DNA from: Posidonia oceanica
Taxonomy: Eukaryota; Streptophyta; Magnoliopsida; Alismatales; Posidoniaceae
Length of the DNA stretch: 64,000 nucleotides
Direction: 5' to 3'
Assembly: GCA_037176725.1 (NCBI GenBank)
Contig: JAZBRS010000011.1
Coordinates: 1,240,001 to 1,304,000, forward strand
In this document: piece after piece, positions 22,513 through 34,129 of the stretch
How the letters are laid out: every line of letters starts with the position of its first letter
Numbering within the stretch: the first letter of the stretch is position 1
Made by a program: the position numbers and the translations under genes
Notes under the pieces: model-generated
Seen by the model: the letters and a program-made list of their open reading frames with translations, nothing else
Database searches by the model: none
Told to the model about the DNA's origin: nothing

Positions 22513-23178
22513 TTGTCAGTTAACATGATAGTTTGTCTTCTGGAGCATAAAATCAAACAGGACGCATCGAGCATCCTGAGGAAGTGCTGGAGTAGTTTTG
22601 ATGCCACTTCCAACATCTCTTCAGCTCCATCGGATCGTATCCTTGTTCTTTGGAACCCACAAGCTGTGATGCTCTCTAAGATTGCTAAGACTGAGCAATA
22701 CATTCAGCTCGAAGGTTGTTCACTCTCAGGTTCTTCTAAGTTCATTCTCACGATTGTGTATGCGGCAAATGATGTGGGATCGAGGAGGCAACTGTGGGAA
22801 GACCTCCTCTACTCTCAACCGTCCCTCCCTTGGATCATCACAGGGGACTTTAATTGCATCCACCGTCGCTCTGAGAAGATGGGATCGGACCTACTGAATC
22901 CCACGGCCATGTCAGATTTTAATGAGTTCATTAACTCGGCCTCCCTATTCGAAATGCCCACAACTGGATCTGATTTCACATGGTGTAATATGAATCAATC
23001 GAGGCCCATCCTATGTCGATTGGACCGCACTCTCATCTCTATGAATTGTCTAAATCTGTTCCCTGATTGCGTTACGCACGTTGGGACGCGTCTGTTGAGT
23101 GACCACAATCCGCTCACCATCAAGTTTGGTACAAAACGTCGACGTGCCAAAGTTCTGTTTAAATTCTTCAAACAATAG
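22513..23178 (+). pseudogene. LINE-8 ORF2, endonuclease domain
   Basis: Open frame with LLEHK, ITGDFNCI and SDHNPL; the first ~30 residues including the WNVRGL motif are absent. TAG at 23176-23178 ends it. The RT follows in the same frame, so one stop codon alone separates the two domains. Confidence 0.87.
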
Positions 23179-23202
23179 ACGACTCATCCTGATTTTAACC
23201 TC

Positions 23203-25173
23203 TTGATTGCTCACTATTGGAGATTCCAGATCCAGGGGAACCCAACATATAGGTTTGTGAAGAAGCTGGCTACTATCATAACACAATTGATAAGGTCTAG
23301 AAGGGTGTTTCGTTGTGTTGAGGACCGGATCGCAAATTGCATCAAGTCACTATCTGGGATTCAGGAGGCAATGAAATGCAACCCACTTAGCTCTGGTCTA
23401 CTCCAGGCTGAAGCAAACTACCATCAACAATTGTCGGATCTCTACTGGCAAGAGGAGTCAACGGCTAGGCAGCAATCACGTATCCGGTGGCTCCGCGATG
23501 GGGATGCAAACACTGCTTTCTTCCATGCATCCATCAAAGCAAGTCATGCACGGAATACAATCCGGAACCTTGACGTTGATGGCCGGCTGATCAATGACCC
23601 CCTCAGTATTGGTCAGGCTTTCCACCATAAATACAGTATGCTCTTCAATCAATGCAAAGGATCGTGTGGCATTCCACAGGGCCTTCTCAAGGTATCTATC
23701 ATGGAGGAGGAGAATAGATGTCTTTGCACCTTGGCAACTATGGACGAGCTCCGAGAGGTGGTGAGAAAACTAAGTTCAAACAGAGCTCCAGGTATGGATG
23801 GATTTAATGGAGCGTTCTACAAAGCAACCTGGCATCTGATTTCCAAGGATCTTCTAGAGGCCGTTAACAATGTGCTGCAGTCAAACCATCTACTTGCACA
23901 AGTAAATCACACGATTCTCTATTTGGTGCCGAAGAAGACTGTGCCGGCTACAATGGATGACTACCGACCCATATCATTGTGTAACGTTCTATACATAATT
24001 ATATCGAAGCTGCTATCCACAAGACTAAAGCCATTGCTACCTGGAATCATTGGGCCTAACCAGAGCGCCTTTATCAAAGGGAGGAGAATTATAGATTCCA
24101 TACTATTAGCACATGAACTCTGTCATTCTTTGCATTCCGGTGTGGGATGCGCTCGCAAGTGCATCAAGATTGATCTAAGCCAAGCTTTTGACTCCTTGAA
24201 TCAGACTTTTCTCTGTGAAGCACTTCGACGCCTGGGATTCAAGAACAAGTGGATTGTTTGGGTCAGTATGTGCTTGAACTCCCCATTCTCTCTCAGAATC
24301 AATGGAGAACTCACCCCTCCTTCCTCCACCTCCAATGGAGTTCGTCAAGGAGATCCTCTATCCCCGTATTTGTTTGTCATTGCCATGCAGACACTCACGG
24401 CCCTATTCGAGCATGCGGAGCTTGAGGGGGAGATTAATCCTCCGTCCTGTGGTACGATCTCTGTTTCACACATTATATTTGCAGATGATCTTCTGGTTTT
24501 CTTACAAATTGACAAGAGGAATGCTCGTCGATTGAAAACTAACTTGGACGAGTTCTCAGCACTATCTGGTTTGTCCATCAACCTCCAAAAGAGCACGATC
24601 TACTTTGGCGGTCAGGTGAAGCATCAGAGATGGATTACGTCGCATTTGGGACTGAGAAGAGGGGAGCTTTCGATGAGGTATCTTGGTCTACCACTGCTGT
24701 CGAAGAGGCTCTCGGCCACAGAATGTGAACCTCTAACTCAGGCGATTATGTCGTGGCTGCAGTCATGGAAGGTGAGGTTCCTCTCCTACGCCGGTCGTGT
24801 GGAACTGATCCGCTCGGTGCTCTCTTCCATGCATCTCTTTTGGACTTCTGTCTTCGTCCTCCGAGCAAGTGTTCTCCATGTCGTTGATCGGTTGCTGCTC
24901 CATTTCCTGTGGTATGGACATGGACAACGGATGTTAGTCTATATCTCTTGGAATGATGTGGCCTGTCCTAGAGAAGAAGGAGCTTTGGGTTTACGTAGCC
25001 CGAGTGATGGCAATAAAGCAGGTGTTCTTCGTCTTCTGTGGGAGGTGGAAACAAACAGAGATACCCTCTGGGTGAAGTGGGTTCGCTCCAAATACCTCTG
25101 TGGAAGTTCAATTTGGTGTGCTCGTCCACCACAGAAAGCATCTTGGGCTTGGAGGGGAATACTCTGTGGATGA
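23203..25173 (+). pseudogene. LINE-8 ORF2, reverse transcriptase (longest open frame in the window, ~656 codons)
   Basis: Open from the linker (RFQIQGNPTYRFVKKL) through LYWQEESTARQQSRIRWL, APGMDGFNGAFYKATW, YRPISLCNVLY, the SAFIKGRRI box, IKIDLSQAFDSLN, VRQGDPLSPYLFVIAMQ, catalytic FADDLLVF and the thumb (LSYAGRVELIRSV) to WNDVACPREEGALGL. All RT catalytic residues seen in relatives are present. A frameshift near 25165 separates it from the zinc tail. With the endonuclease truncated and a stop upstream it could not act as a complete ORF2. Confidence 0.88.
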
Positions 25174-25830
25174 GACCACTAGTTGTTGATCTTCTGCAAT
25201 ACAACTTGGGGGATGGTCTATCGATGAGTTTCTTCATGGACACATGGTTGGGTCACCCACCGATTCAGTCTCGTAATGGTGACCGGCTCCGACGTGATTT
25301 GGCTTGTGACCGACTTTGCAAAGTGGGTACTTTCATTGACGGACATCGCTGGAACCTCCCCACTCCCACTACATTGGACATGCACGAGATGTGGCCGGCG
25401 ATCCTTGCTACTCCGATTGGTCCTGGTACGGACTCTATCTCCTGGATCCCCACTAAAGATGGGTTCACGTTTCGCTCGGCTTGGGAGGCCGTTCGTCGTA
25501 GAAATCATGATGTCCCCTGGGCCTCTCTCATATGGAATAGGGGTGCCATACCTCACCATGCTTTCTGCACCTAGCGGTCACTCCGGCAAGGCCTACCCAC
25601 TCACGACAATCTTCAACGCAGGGGTGTCGTGCTGGTCTCTCATTGCACTCTATGTTGGAATGAAGCGGAGATGATTGATCACTTGTTGTGGTCGTGTGAG
25701 TACGCTAGACAGGTGTGGACTGAGTTGCCCCCCCAACTTTGTGTGCTAGAGCTTCAGGCGTCCTCATCTTTGCTTCAAGTCACCAACTTCATCCTCCTCC
25801 GCTATCAACAGCAGCACACTTCGAAGTGAT
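25158..25830 (+). pseudogene. LINE-8 ORF2, RVT zinc-binding tail
   Basis: Continues in a second frame (MRPLVVDLLQYNLGDG…) with a stop near 25574. The Cys/His box follows: CTLCW and HLLWSC at about 25650-25700. It ends in a stop at 25827-25829. A 440-base 3' UTR follows to 26265. Confidence 0.83.
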
Positions 25831-26275
25831 TTCAGCATCGTGCGGCGCGCACCTTCTGTGGAGTGATCTCTGGGATATGAACTGAGAGGAACCGGCGACT
25901 TTTCGATGACAAGCATCAACCCATCGCACCGCTCATGCTCTGTTTCGAGCTGAAGGCCTTTCTAGTGGAACGGATGGTTTTTTGAATGTGTTTGAAGTTT
26001 TGAATTTACTCCTGGCTAGCGAGAGTCCACCGGGTTGGGCTATTTGCTTGGGTTTTGTGGGCCTAGGTATTAGTCCATCGGATTTGTTGATGGCTGGTTG
26101 GGCTTTCAGGTTGGGCCATTATGGTGTGTTTTGTCCCATTGTTTTGGGAGGGGAGGCTTAACCTTGGTTTGGTCTTTGACCTTTGGATTTGGGTTGTGGT
26201 CCATACTTCTTTCTTGTACAGTTCTCTTTTATAATATTTTGAGAGTCTCCCTCCTTTTGCTTGGCAAAAAAAAAA

Positions 26276-26515
26276 TCCCTCCTTCGGTCAGCCTCAAACG
26301 TTTGGAGATTTCCTCCCGTTCAAGTTGCAACAGTCTGCCAGAGAGGAGGCTGGTAGCGTGATCCCTGTCAATGACCAGCAGTTTCCCACACTCGAGAGAG
26401 GTCGTGGAGGACTTGCAACTCGGGGTAGTGGTTGTGGCTCTGCTGGTGCTCGACAACACCGCTCTTGGTCCCAGAGGCCTGGTGCGAGACCACCGGCAAG
26501 GTCATTTGAGGTGCA
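26276..26515 (+). mobile_element. LINE-5, piece c: start of ORF1
   Basis: The translation QTFGDFLPFKLQQSAREE and a following Gly/Arg-rich segment (RGRGGLATRGSG…HRSWSQRP) match the N-terminus of ORF1 in LINE-3 and LINE-6. Joined to piece b it gives an ORF1 start of nearly the same length as in LINE-3 (45 against 48 bases). It stops near 26515, where element A begins. The rest of LINE-5 is missing. Confidence 0.75.
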
Positions 26516-26561
26516 CAGCTAGACGTAGGGGGCTTGTTGAGCATCCAGCCTATCACCACCT

Positions 26562-27270
26562 TCTCATCTTTGAACGCGTAGACACCCACGTGGAAAGTAC
26601 ACTCCGTAGCGGTAGCTTTCCCATACTATCTGCATTTGCCAAACACAGCAGTGGCAGCAGTAGTAACAACAATGGCAACAACAACCCCAGGAGGAGAGAT
26701 CCTCCGAAGCCCTCTGTTGCATATGTTCAGCCACATGCTGGTGGCTCAGCCTGTTCCGAGTAAGGTGATATATGCTCCAACACCTAGGACACACACACCA
26801 CAGATCACTCCCACTACCCAACCAGTGTATCCTGCTCCATCGGTCCGACAGGGACACCGAGGGCAGGGACGGCCTCAACGCCCTCAGCGCAACTATACTC
26901 CATTGGTGGAACCTTTGAGTGTCATCTTTCCCAATGTCGTGTCACTCCTGAGGTTCACCCACCGCTGAGTCCTCTTCCGTGTTGGTATAACACGAACCTC
27001 TATTGCAGTTTCCATCAAGCCGTGGGGCACTCGATTGACAACTGTTTTACATTGCGGAATGCGATTCAGGACTTGATTGACCGCAAGGTCATCATTATTG
27101 ACACTCAAGAGATAGCCTCCACTCTAATGCCACCACCTGTACCCACACCTGGCCTTACACCTCAACACCCTAACATAGTCAACCAACCCTTGCCTCCACA
27201 CTCAAGCTCGGGAAGTGCTGGGCCTTGGGAGTTTATTGTGTCTTTCCTTCTGAGCCTGCCTCATTAGTAG
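26562..27270 (+). pseudogene. Element A gag, C-terminal part
   Basis: Pieces in different frames: Asn/Gly/Arg-rich segment with RRRDPPKPSVAYVQP (26570-26760), then RNYTPLVEPLSVIF (near 26900), then YCSFHQAVGHSIDNCFTLRN with IQDLIDRKVI (27000-27090). The C-x2-H…GH-x4-C zinc-knuckle-like box and the following 'QDLID' helix are characteristic of Tat-lineage gag. The N-terminal capsid part is absent. At least two frameshifts are present. Confidence 0.75.
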
Positions 27271-28589
27271 TGGATCCTTCTTCTTTGATTCACCATATCT
27301 CTGAGCCTTTTCCTGCGTGCTTGTATCAATCAACTCTTGCTAGTTTCAAGTCGACAATTCACATGATACGATTGACCGCAGAGTCGGAGCGCACCACTGT
27401 GCCATCCGCCACATCATCCCAAGCTCAGTCTCCTATCCATTTGTCGGCCCGACCTCAGTCGGGGTCTTCTCCCTCAGCTCAGTACCCATCTCAGTCAGTT
27501 TCCTCTCTTGCCAACCTACCTGTAGCCCCGTTGGAGCTAGCAGCTCGCACTCCACTGGTCATCAACCTGACTAGGGACACCCACCATGTTCCATATGATT
27601 ATTGCACAGAAGTGTGCATAGAAATCACATGGTCTGGGAGGGTGTACCAGCCAGCAGCTCTGACATCCAGACCTAGTTATCCAGAGCCAACTCCTTCACC
27701 TCCCGTGGGACAGCCTGCTAGGACTTTCATAGTAGACAGCCCAGCTCAACCCTCCACCTCATCCCCTATTGCTCTGAAGAACGATCAGCCTTCTGCCAAT
27801 ATCACCGCTCAGCTGAAGAAGGTGAAGGCTGATATTTCCATCTGGGATCTTATCCACACATCCTCAGAGCATAGGGAAGCCTTTCTTAGAGTTTTTCAGG
27901 CTGCCCATGTCTCCCTGACCATTGAGCCTGATGCCCTCGAGACCATGGTGGGCATGATTGTGGTTCCGCAAGTCATCTCTTTTTCAAGTGATGAATTGCC
28001 TCCAGCAGGGACAAACCATAACCAACCCCTGTTCATCACGGTGCAGCACCAGGCTTTTTGTATTCCCTTGACGTTGGTTGATAATGGAGCAGGCCTTAAT
28101 GTCTGTCCTTTACACACAGCAAGCCGACTCGGATTCAAAGCCAAGGACATTACACCAGCTACAAAGGGAATGACCTCTTTTGATAACACGCACCATGATG
28201 TGCTGAGGATTCTAATCATTCCCCTCACCATAGGACCTGTTGTTTTTGATGTAGAGTTCTACATCACTGATCTTGAGCCTTCTTTTAACCTCCTACTTGG
28301 GTGCTCTTGGCTCCACAAGCATCAAGTGCTCCCCTCGACTCTCCATCGCATGATCAAGTTCCGTTGGGGTGACGACGTTGTCGTCGTCATGGCGGAAAAC
28401 TTCAATAAGGAGAAAGTCGAGGCTGTCTCTTCCGTCTCTTTACAGACTATCCAGTTTGACCCTAATCCCTCTGATATTCTTTATCGTGTCAATCAGTTTG
28501 AGCCGGTTAATTTCATTCCAGCTCTCGAACAAGCCAGCCTGGCTGTTCATTCGAACCCTTCTTTGATGTTCGAGAACTTATGTCGCTAA
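27225..28589 (+). pseudogene. Element A protease region (open frame, 454 codons)
   Basis: An N-terminal Ser/Pro/Thr-rich linker (to about residue 240) leads to a retropepsin-like domain. It has LVDNGAGLNVCPL as the active-site loop (DNGA in place of D-S/T-G-A), DNTHHDVLRILIIPL, and FNLLLGCSWLHKHQVLPSTLH. This pattern fits Tat-lineage proteases, where DNG is common. The frame is intact, unlike the flanking genes, but there is no gag start. A spacer with stops follows to 29368; it has only a 'GLGYDWQP'-like element-typical motif near 28680. Confidence 0.75.
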
Positions 28590-29368
28590 CGGGGTTATGA
28601 GATAGGGACACCATTCGGGCGGTACGGCCAGGGGATCGCCGAGCTCGTTACAACAGCAGAGAGGAGAGACAATGAAGGACTTGGCTATGACTGGCAGCCT
28701 CACAAGGATGGATTCGTGCGCTCAAAGAACCAAAAGTTGATCATTCCACGAAATCTCACCAACTTCATCAGTGCAAGAGTCAGACTTCCACATAGCCAAG
28801 ACTGCACCAGACATCCCCACTACCGATAGAGGAGTGGGTCTACGTCGAGGACTTCTACTCAGACGAGGAGCATGAGACAAAGACAAATCAGATCGATAGA
28901 GAGGTCTAGACAGCTAGACATGTGGCCCCAAGGGCAGCTGGAGCCTACTACCTTGATTTCGCTCCAGATGAGGATGAGGGAGCAATGATCGAGATGGACA
29001 GCCAGCTCGGTGATTTGGAACTTTTGTTCCAAGTGCAACTCACTGTATTGGCAGAGGATGCCGCAGAGCAGCACACGCTGAGGAAGGAAAAGGTGATACT
29101 CACAGATTGTGGGCCTGATTGTTCCGACCAACAACAAGACCACCCAGCCATCATGGTCTTGGAAGAGTCGGAGGTTGCACCCACTAAACTCGACGAGTTG
29201 ATCACTCTGCAGTCTGGAGGCTGGTCTAGATGGTATGTTCAGCCCAAACCCCACCTCAAGCGTGGTGGGGGTGAAAAAAAAAATGCCAATTTAGGTTTGG
29301 GCAGTGACCTAGGCGACAACAATCAGATCAGTCGGTAGAAGGACAGCCGCCCGATTCCTACATCACAT
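28590..29368 (+). other. Element A, degraded linker between protease and RT
   Basis: Frames change several times. Recognisable pieces are RYGQGIAELV and GLGYDWQPHKDG, typical of the region upstream of RT in Tat/Ogre elements, and an acidic stretch at 28922-29338. No complete domain. Confidence 0.55.
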
Positions 29369-32107
29369 GTGTATATATCAGAAAATCCAAAAAAATCAAA
29401 AAATTTGGAAAACCCCAAAAAGACAGTAGAGGTAGTAGAAGTAGAGCAACCTAGTCTATCAGCAGGTCCAGAGTCTACCGGGGCAGAGGTCACGCAGTGT
29501 CAATATAAGAACACCAGAGTCAGCATGACCATCTTCAAGTGTCAAGGGCAGAGCACTGAGCACATCCTCTCCTTCGATGTCACTGATCCGATATTCGAGA
29601 TGGAGATCCTCTCGGAGCTTATTGCGTACGAAGAGGAGGATGATCAAGAGGAAGATGTAGGCATAGAAGAAGAAGCGATGCCTGAATTCTAGCCCTATGA
29701 CGATAACCCAGAGGGGCCAAACCTCCATGTTGAAGAAGAGACGGAGGTTATCAACATTGGCACGGCCGAAGAGGTCAAGGAGATCTGCATCAGCACCAAG
29801 TTGACACCCCAGGTAAGAGTAGAATTCATTGCATTCCTCATGGAATATGCAAATGTATTCACCTAGAGTTATGATGACATGGTTGGCCTCGATGTTGAGA
29901 TAGTGGTACATACAATGCCGCTTAAGCCAGACGCAAAGCCCATCAAGTAGAAACTCAGAAGATGGCGTCTGCAATGGTTGTTGATGCTCAAGGAGGAAAT
30001 TGTGAAGCAACACAATGTCAATATCCTCAAGGTCGTCCTGTACCCAGAGTGGCTTGCAAATGTCGTGTCGATACCCAAGAAGGATGGTCGGGTCCGCATG
30101 TGCATTGATTACAGGGACCTGAACAAGGCGAGTCCTAAGGATGATTTCCCACTGCCACACATTGATGTCCTAGTTGACAATACCGTGGGACACAAGATGC
30201 TTTCATTAATGGACAGCTTCTCAGGCTACAACCAACTCAGAATGGCAGAGGAGGATATGGAAAAGACTTCCTTTATCACCCCGTGGGGAGTCTTCTACTA
30301 TCGAGTGATGCCTTTTGGACTCAAGAATGCAAGGGTGACATATCAGTGAGCCATGACTGCATTGTTCCACGACCTCATGCACAAGGAGGTCGAGGTTTAT
30401 GTGGACGATATGATCGCCAAGTCCAAAGATTTAGAGGATCATTTATCCTACCTGAGAAGGCTCTTTGACTACCTTAGGTGCTACAAGCTTCACCTCAATC
30501 CCAACAAATGTGTGTTCGGAGTTTCTTTTGGGAAGCTTTTGGGCTACATCATTAGTCATAGGGGGATTGAGGTGGATCCCAGTAAGGCCAGAGCAATCAT
30601 TGACATGCCACCCCCTGCAACTGAGAAGGAAGTCAGAGCATTGCTGGGGCGCCTGTAGTATATCAGTCGGTTTATAACACAGCTCACGCCCATTTGTGAG
30701 CCGATCTTCAAGCTTCTGCGAAAGAATGCACAGATCAGTTGGAATGTCAAGTGCCAGGCTGCATTTGACAAGATCAAGCAGCTCTTGGTCAAGCCTTCAG
30801 TTTTGGTATCTCCCACGCCAGGGAGACCCCTGCTTCTCTATCTCTCCACCACTCAACATTCCATGGGTGTAGTCTTGGGCCAACACGACGAGTCAGGTCG
30901 TAGAGAGCGGGCCATCTACCATCTCAGTAAGAAGTTCAATGACTGCGAGGTCAAGTACAGCACCATTGAGAAGGTCTGTCTATCTCTTGTCTAGGCCACA
31001 CAGAGATTGAGGCATTACATGATGGCGTATCCTGTCCTACTTCTATGCTGGCATGATCCAATGAAATTCCTCTTCCAAAAGCCAACACTAGTAGGCAGAT
31101 GCGTCAAGTGGCAAGTGTTGTTGTCCCAATATGACATCACTTTTGTCACACAGAAGTCAATGAAGGGGCAGGCAATGGCAGACCACTTGGCCGACTTACC
31201 TTTACCGGAGTATCAGCCTCTCCAGACTCAGTTCCCTAACAAGGACATCCTTTTTGCCATGGAGGACTCAAAGCCAGAGGGTCCCGAGGATGAGCAGCAT
31301 TGGCATTTGTATTTTGGTGGTGCTGTCAATAAGAGAGGCAGAGGCATTAGTGCAGTTATCGCATCACCACAGGGTCAATGGATGCCTTTTGTGAGAAAAT
31401 TGACTTTCGAGTATACCAACAATGAAGCTGAATATGAGGCATGCATCTTGGGACTCCAGGTCGCACTTGAGCACGGTGTGCAACAGTTGAGAGTATATGG
31501 GGATGCGATACTCATCATAACCCAAGTCAATGGAGAATGGAAGACCAGGGACCCTAAGCTTGTGCCATATCATGAGTACCTTCTGAAGCTCATGGAGGAG
31601 TTTGAGGAGATCTGTTTCACCTTTATGAGTAGAGCCAAGAATGCCTATGCGGATGCGTTGGCAACTATAGCATCTTGGCTCTCCATATCAGAGAACCATG
31701 CAGTGTATGTGTCAGTCACACGTGTAGAGCAACCTGCACACTGCATGAGCATTGAAGAGGCCGACCCCTCAGATCATCCCCATGGTACCATGACATCCAT
31801 ATTTTTTTTGGAATCTGGTAGATTTCCACCTAGTGTTTCAGCGGCCGATAGGAAGACTTTGGTGCGACTGGCGTCGAGATATGCGCTAGGAGCAAGACAC
31901 CTTTATAGGAGATCCTACAATCAGATGCTCCTTCGCTGTGTTGACAAGACAGAAGCTGACACATTGATGCTCCAAGTTCATGCAGGGACATGCAGCCCTC
32001 ATATGAACGGTGTGTTGCTAGCCAAGAAGATCATGCTTCAGGGCTATTTCTGGTCAACCATGGACGCAAATTACTGTCAATTTGTGTGCAGATGCCACAA
32101 TTGCTAG
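29369..32107 (+). pseudogene. Element A pol: RT, RNase H and archaeal-type RNase H, one frame with nonsense codons
   Basis: A single reading frame holds: an acidic leader, RT (PEWLANVVSIPKKDGRVRMC, YRDLNKASPKDDFPLP, catalytic YVDDMIAKS near 30400), RNase H (…EKVCLSLV*ATQRLRHYM), then the second RNase H (WHLYFGGAVN, NNEAEYEACILGLQ, VYGDAILII, NAYADALATIAS) and the start of the integrase. Stops are at 29690, 29863, 29948, 30347, 30656, 30992 and 32105. Most replace a W, Q or R of the family by one transition. The first catalytic Asp of the second RNase H is Gly (YFGGA for YFDGA). Confidence 0.85.
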
Positions 32108-33024
32108 ATCCATGGGACTTCATTCATGCTCCCCCACAGCAATTGCACAGCATGTCGTCACCATGGCCCTTCTCTACATGGGGAATTATCGTCATCGGGG
32201 CCATACATCCAGCAGCCTCCAACGGTCATCGCTCTATTCTTGTAGCGATCGACTACTTTACTAAGTAGGTGGAAGCCGCCTCATACAAAACTGTCACAGC
32301 CGCGGCAATAGAAAGGTTCATCAGGAACAACATCATTGCCCAGTACGGGGTCCCGCACGCCATCATATCTAATAACAACAAGAACTTCATAGCCCAGAGG
32401 ATTGAGGATTATCTCCAGAGTTTCAAGATCAAACACTACAGATCCTCACCTTATCGACCACAGATGAATGGTGCGGTTGAATCAGCCAACGAAAACCTTG
32501 TGAAGATCCTGAAGAAAATGGCTGAGACTCATAAGGACTGGCACGACAAGCTTCCATATGCCATTTGGGCGTACAGAACGTCAGTCCGGACATCAACAGG
32601 GGCAACTTCATATTCACTCGTGTATGGCATGGAGGCTGTTTTGCCCATTGAGGTGGAGATCTCATCACTCCGGATTCTGAGAGAAGCTGAGCTGGAAGAG
32701 GCAGAATGGATTGAAGACCATTGCATCCAGCTAAATCAGATTGACGAGCACAGATTGCAGGCCATGCATCATGCCCAATGCTATCAGAGGCGCATGGCCA
32801 GAGCTTATCAGAAGAAGGTCAGATCCAGAAATCTCGCGCCCAGTGACCTAGTCTTGCAGGCTATCCATCTACCTGACACCCATGTAAAATTTGGGCCCAA
32901 TTGGCGTGGCCCTTTCATTGTCAAGCAGATCCTCACCGGTGGTGCAGTGATCCTTGAGGACATGGACCAAGTTGAACAATCAGAACCAGTCAATTCTTGC
33001 TACCTCAAGAAGTACTACCAATGA
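31900..33024 (+). pseudogene. Element A integrase
   Basis: The zinc-binding HHCC region (HAGTCSPHMNGVLLAKKI…CQFVCRCHNC) ends the previous frame at 32107. A frameshift within 32107-32250 leads to the catalytic core: AIDYFTK (first Asp) before a stop at 32266, IISNNNKNF (second Asp replaced by Asn) and ESANENLVKIL (Glu kept). The C-terminal part (GPNWRGPFIVKQIL, GPY/F-like) is open to 33024. The Asp to Asn change and the stop make it inactive. Confidence 0.83.
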
Positions 33025-33049
33025 CCCGAGGCTGTATCCTTGCCTTGTA

Positions 33050-33390
33050 GAGTCTTCTTCTTTTCTGTTTTATTCCATGCATTCATTGCTTCACAGTCAT
33101 GCATTTGAATTGCATCTGTATACATTCTTGGCATTGCATATCTTTCTTTTTTAGCATTTCTGCAGCATGCAAAATCAACATGCATTCATAGTAGCATTAG
33201 TCAAAAAAAAACAAACAATCAAAATCAATCATCTTCATCCATGATAATTAAAAAAAAATCAATCATCTTCATTCATGATAATCAAAAAAAAAACAATCAA
33301 AATCAATCATCTTCATTCATGATAATCAAAAAAAAAATTCAATCATACTCATTCATGATATACAAAAAAAAAAGATCCTCATTCATGATA
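33050..33390 (+). repeat. Element A 3' region: GCAT-rich start and A-rich tandem repeat
   Basis: From 33180 a unit of about 38 bases ('aatcaatcatcttcattcatgataatc' plus an A-run; piece shown only by its key words CATCTTCATT and ATGATAATC) recurs about five times with A-runs of 7-10. No coding potential. Confidence 0.65.
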
Positions 33391-34129
33391 ATCATGCCCG
33401 ATAACGAAAATCGGAATAGCTAGCCTACTTTAGAAAGAGTTTGTTCCTCTTCAGTTGACATTACCTAGATGTCCTAGCAAGTGAGGGAGCCACCATCCAA
33501 TAAAAAACAGAGCAAAATGTCCAAACTCCTCATAGGACCTATACCTCCAGAGGGAGAGAAAATAATAGGCCGAGAGTGAGAGTGAAAGCAAAAGAAAAAG
33601 AAAAAAAGAGAGCAAAAAAAAGAAGAAGCAATCAAACAAAAAAAAATAAATCAATAGAAGGTCATAAAAAAAAAAGGAAGACAGAAGTTGAAGATAGAAG
33701 TTAGCCCTAGAGAGAGAGGCGAGCAGCATAGCCTTATCCCTACGACTATCTTGGAGAGGAGTCATAGCATATGCCTGGAAAGCCCACAAATCCTCCAGGG
33801 ACTAGCCACCCTTATCTTGCAGCAGCTCCCCAGCATCAAACCAGGCATTTTTTACCTCCAAGCCAGGGATAGAGTAAACCTACAAACCTACAAGGGAGTA
33901 AAAAAAAGTGATGAAAATGAAAAATAAAAGAGTAGGTGTAGGTCCTAAAGAGTTTGGCATGGAGCTTTGTTTCTCACCGCACCACTAGAAACACCACCCT
34001 CTGAGATACCATCTATTCCAGAAAGCCACCTACAGTCTAGGAGTCCAAGTAGAGTCTCGTGAGTTGAGGACTACTCTTTCCTATATAGCAGGCATTCCTA
34101 GCATTCCAAATGCTGAGGGTAACAAAGGT
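33391..34129. other. Element A 3' region, unique non-coding segment
   Basis: No gene-like ORF. A-rich tracts at 33580-33680. Nothing else recognisable. Confidence 0.5.

Larger units (their letters stand above)
22520..26275 (+). mobile_element. LINE-8: 5'-truncated LINE, head to head with LINE-7
   Basis: Homology to other copies begins about 90 bases into the endonuclease (IVCLLEHKIKQ). It continues through RT, zinc domain and 3' UTR to the hairpin-like end and a 10-base A-tail (26266-26275). The sequence after the tail is LINE-5 ORF1, and the sequence before LINE-7 is the LINE-5 ORF1 start. Thus LINE-7 and LINE-8 together occupy one point in LINE-5. It is closest to LINE-6 in sequence. Confidence 0.88.

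Noticed and set aside
22510..22703. N-terminal extension of the LINE-7 open frame
   Set aside because: It is antisense LINE-8 endonuclease sequence across the head-to-head junction.
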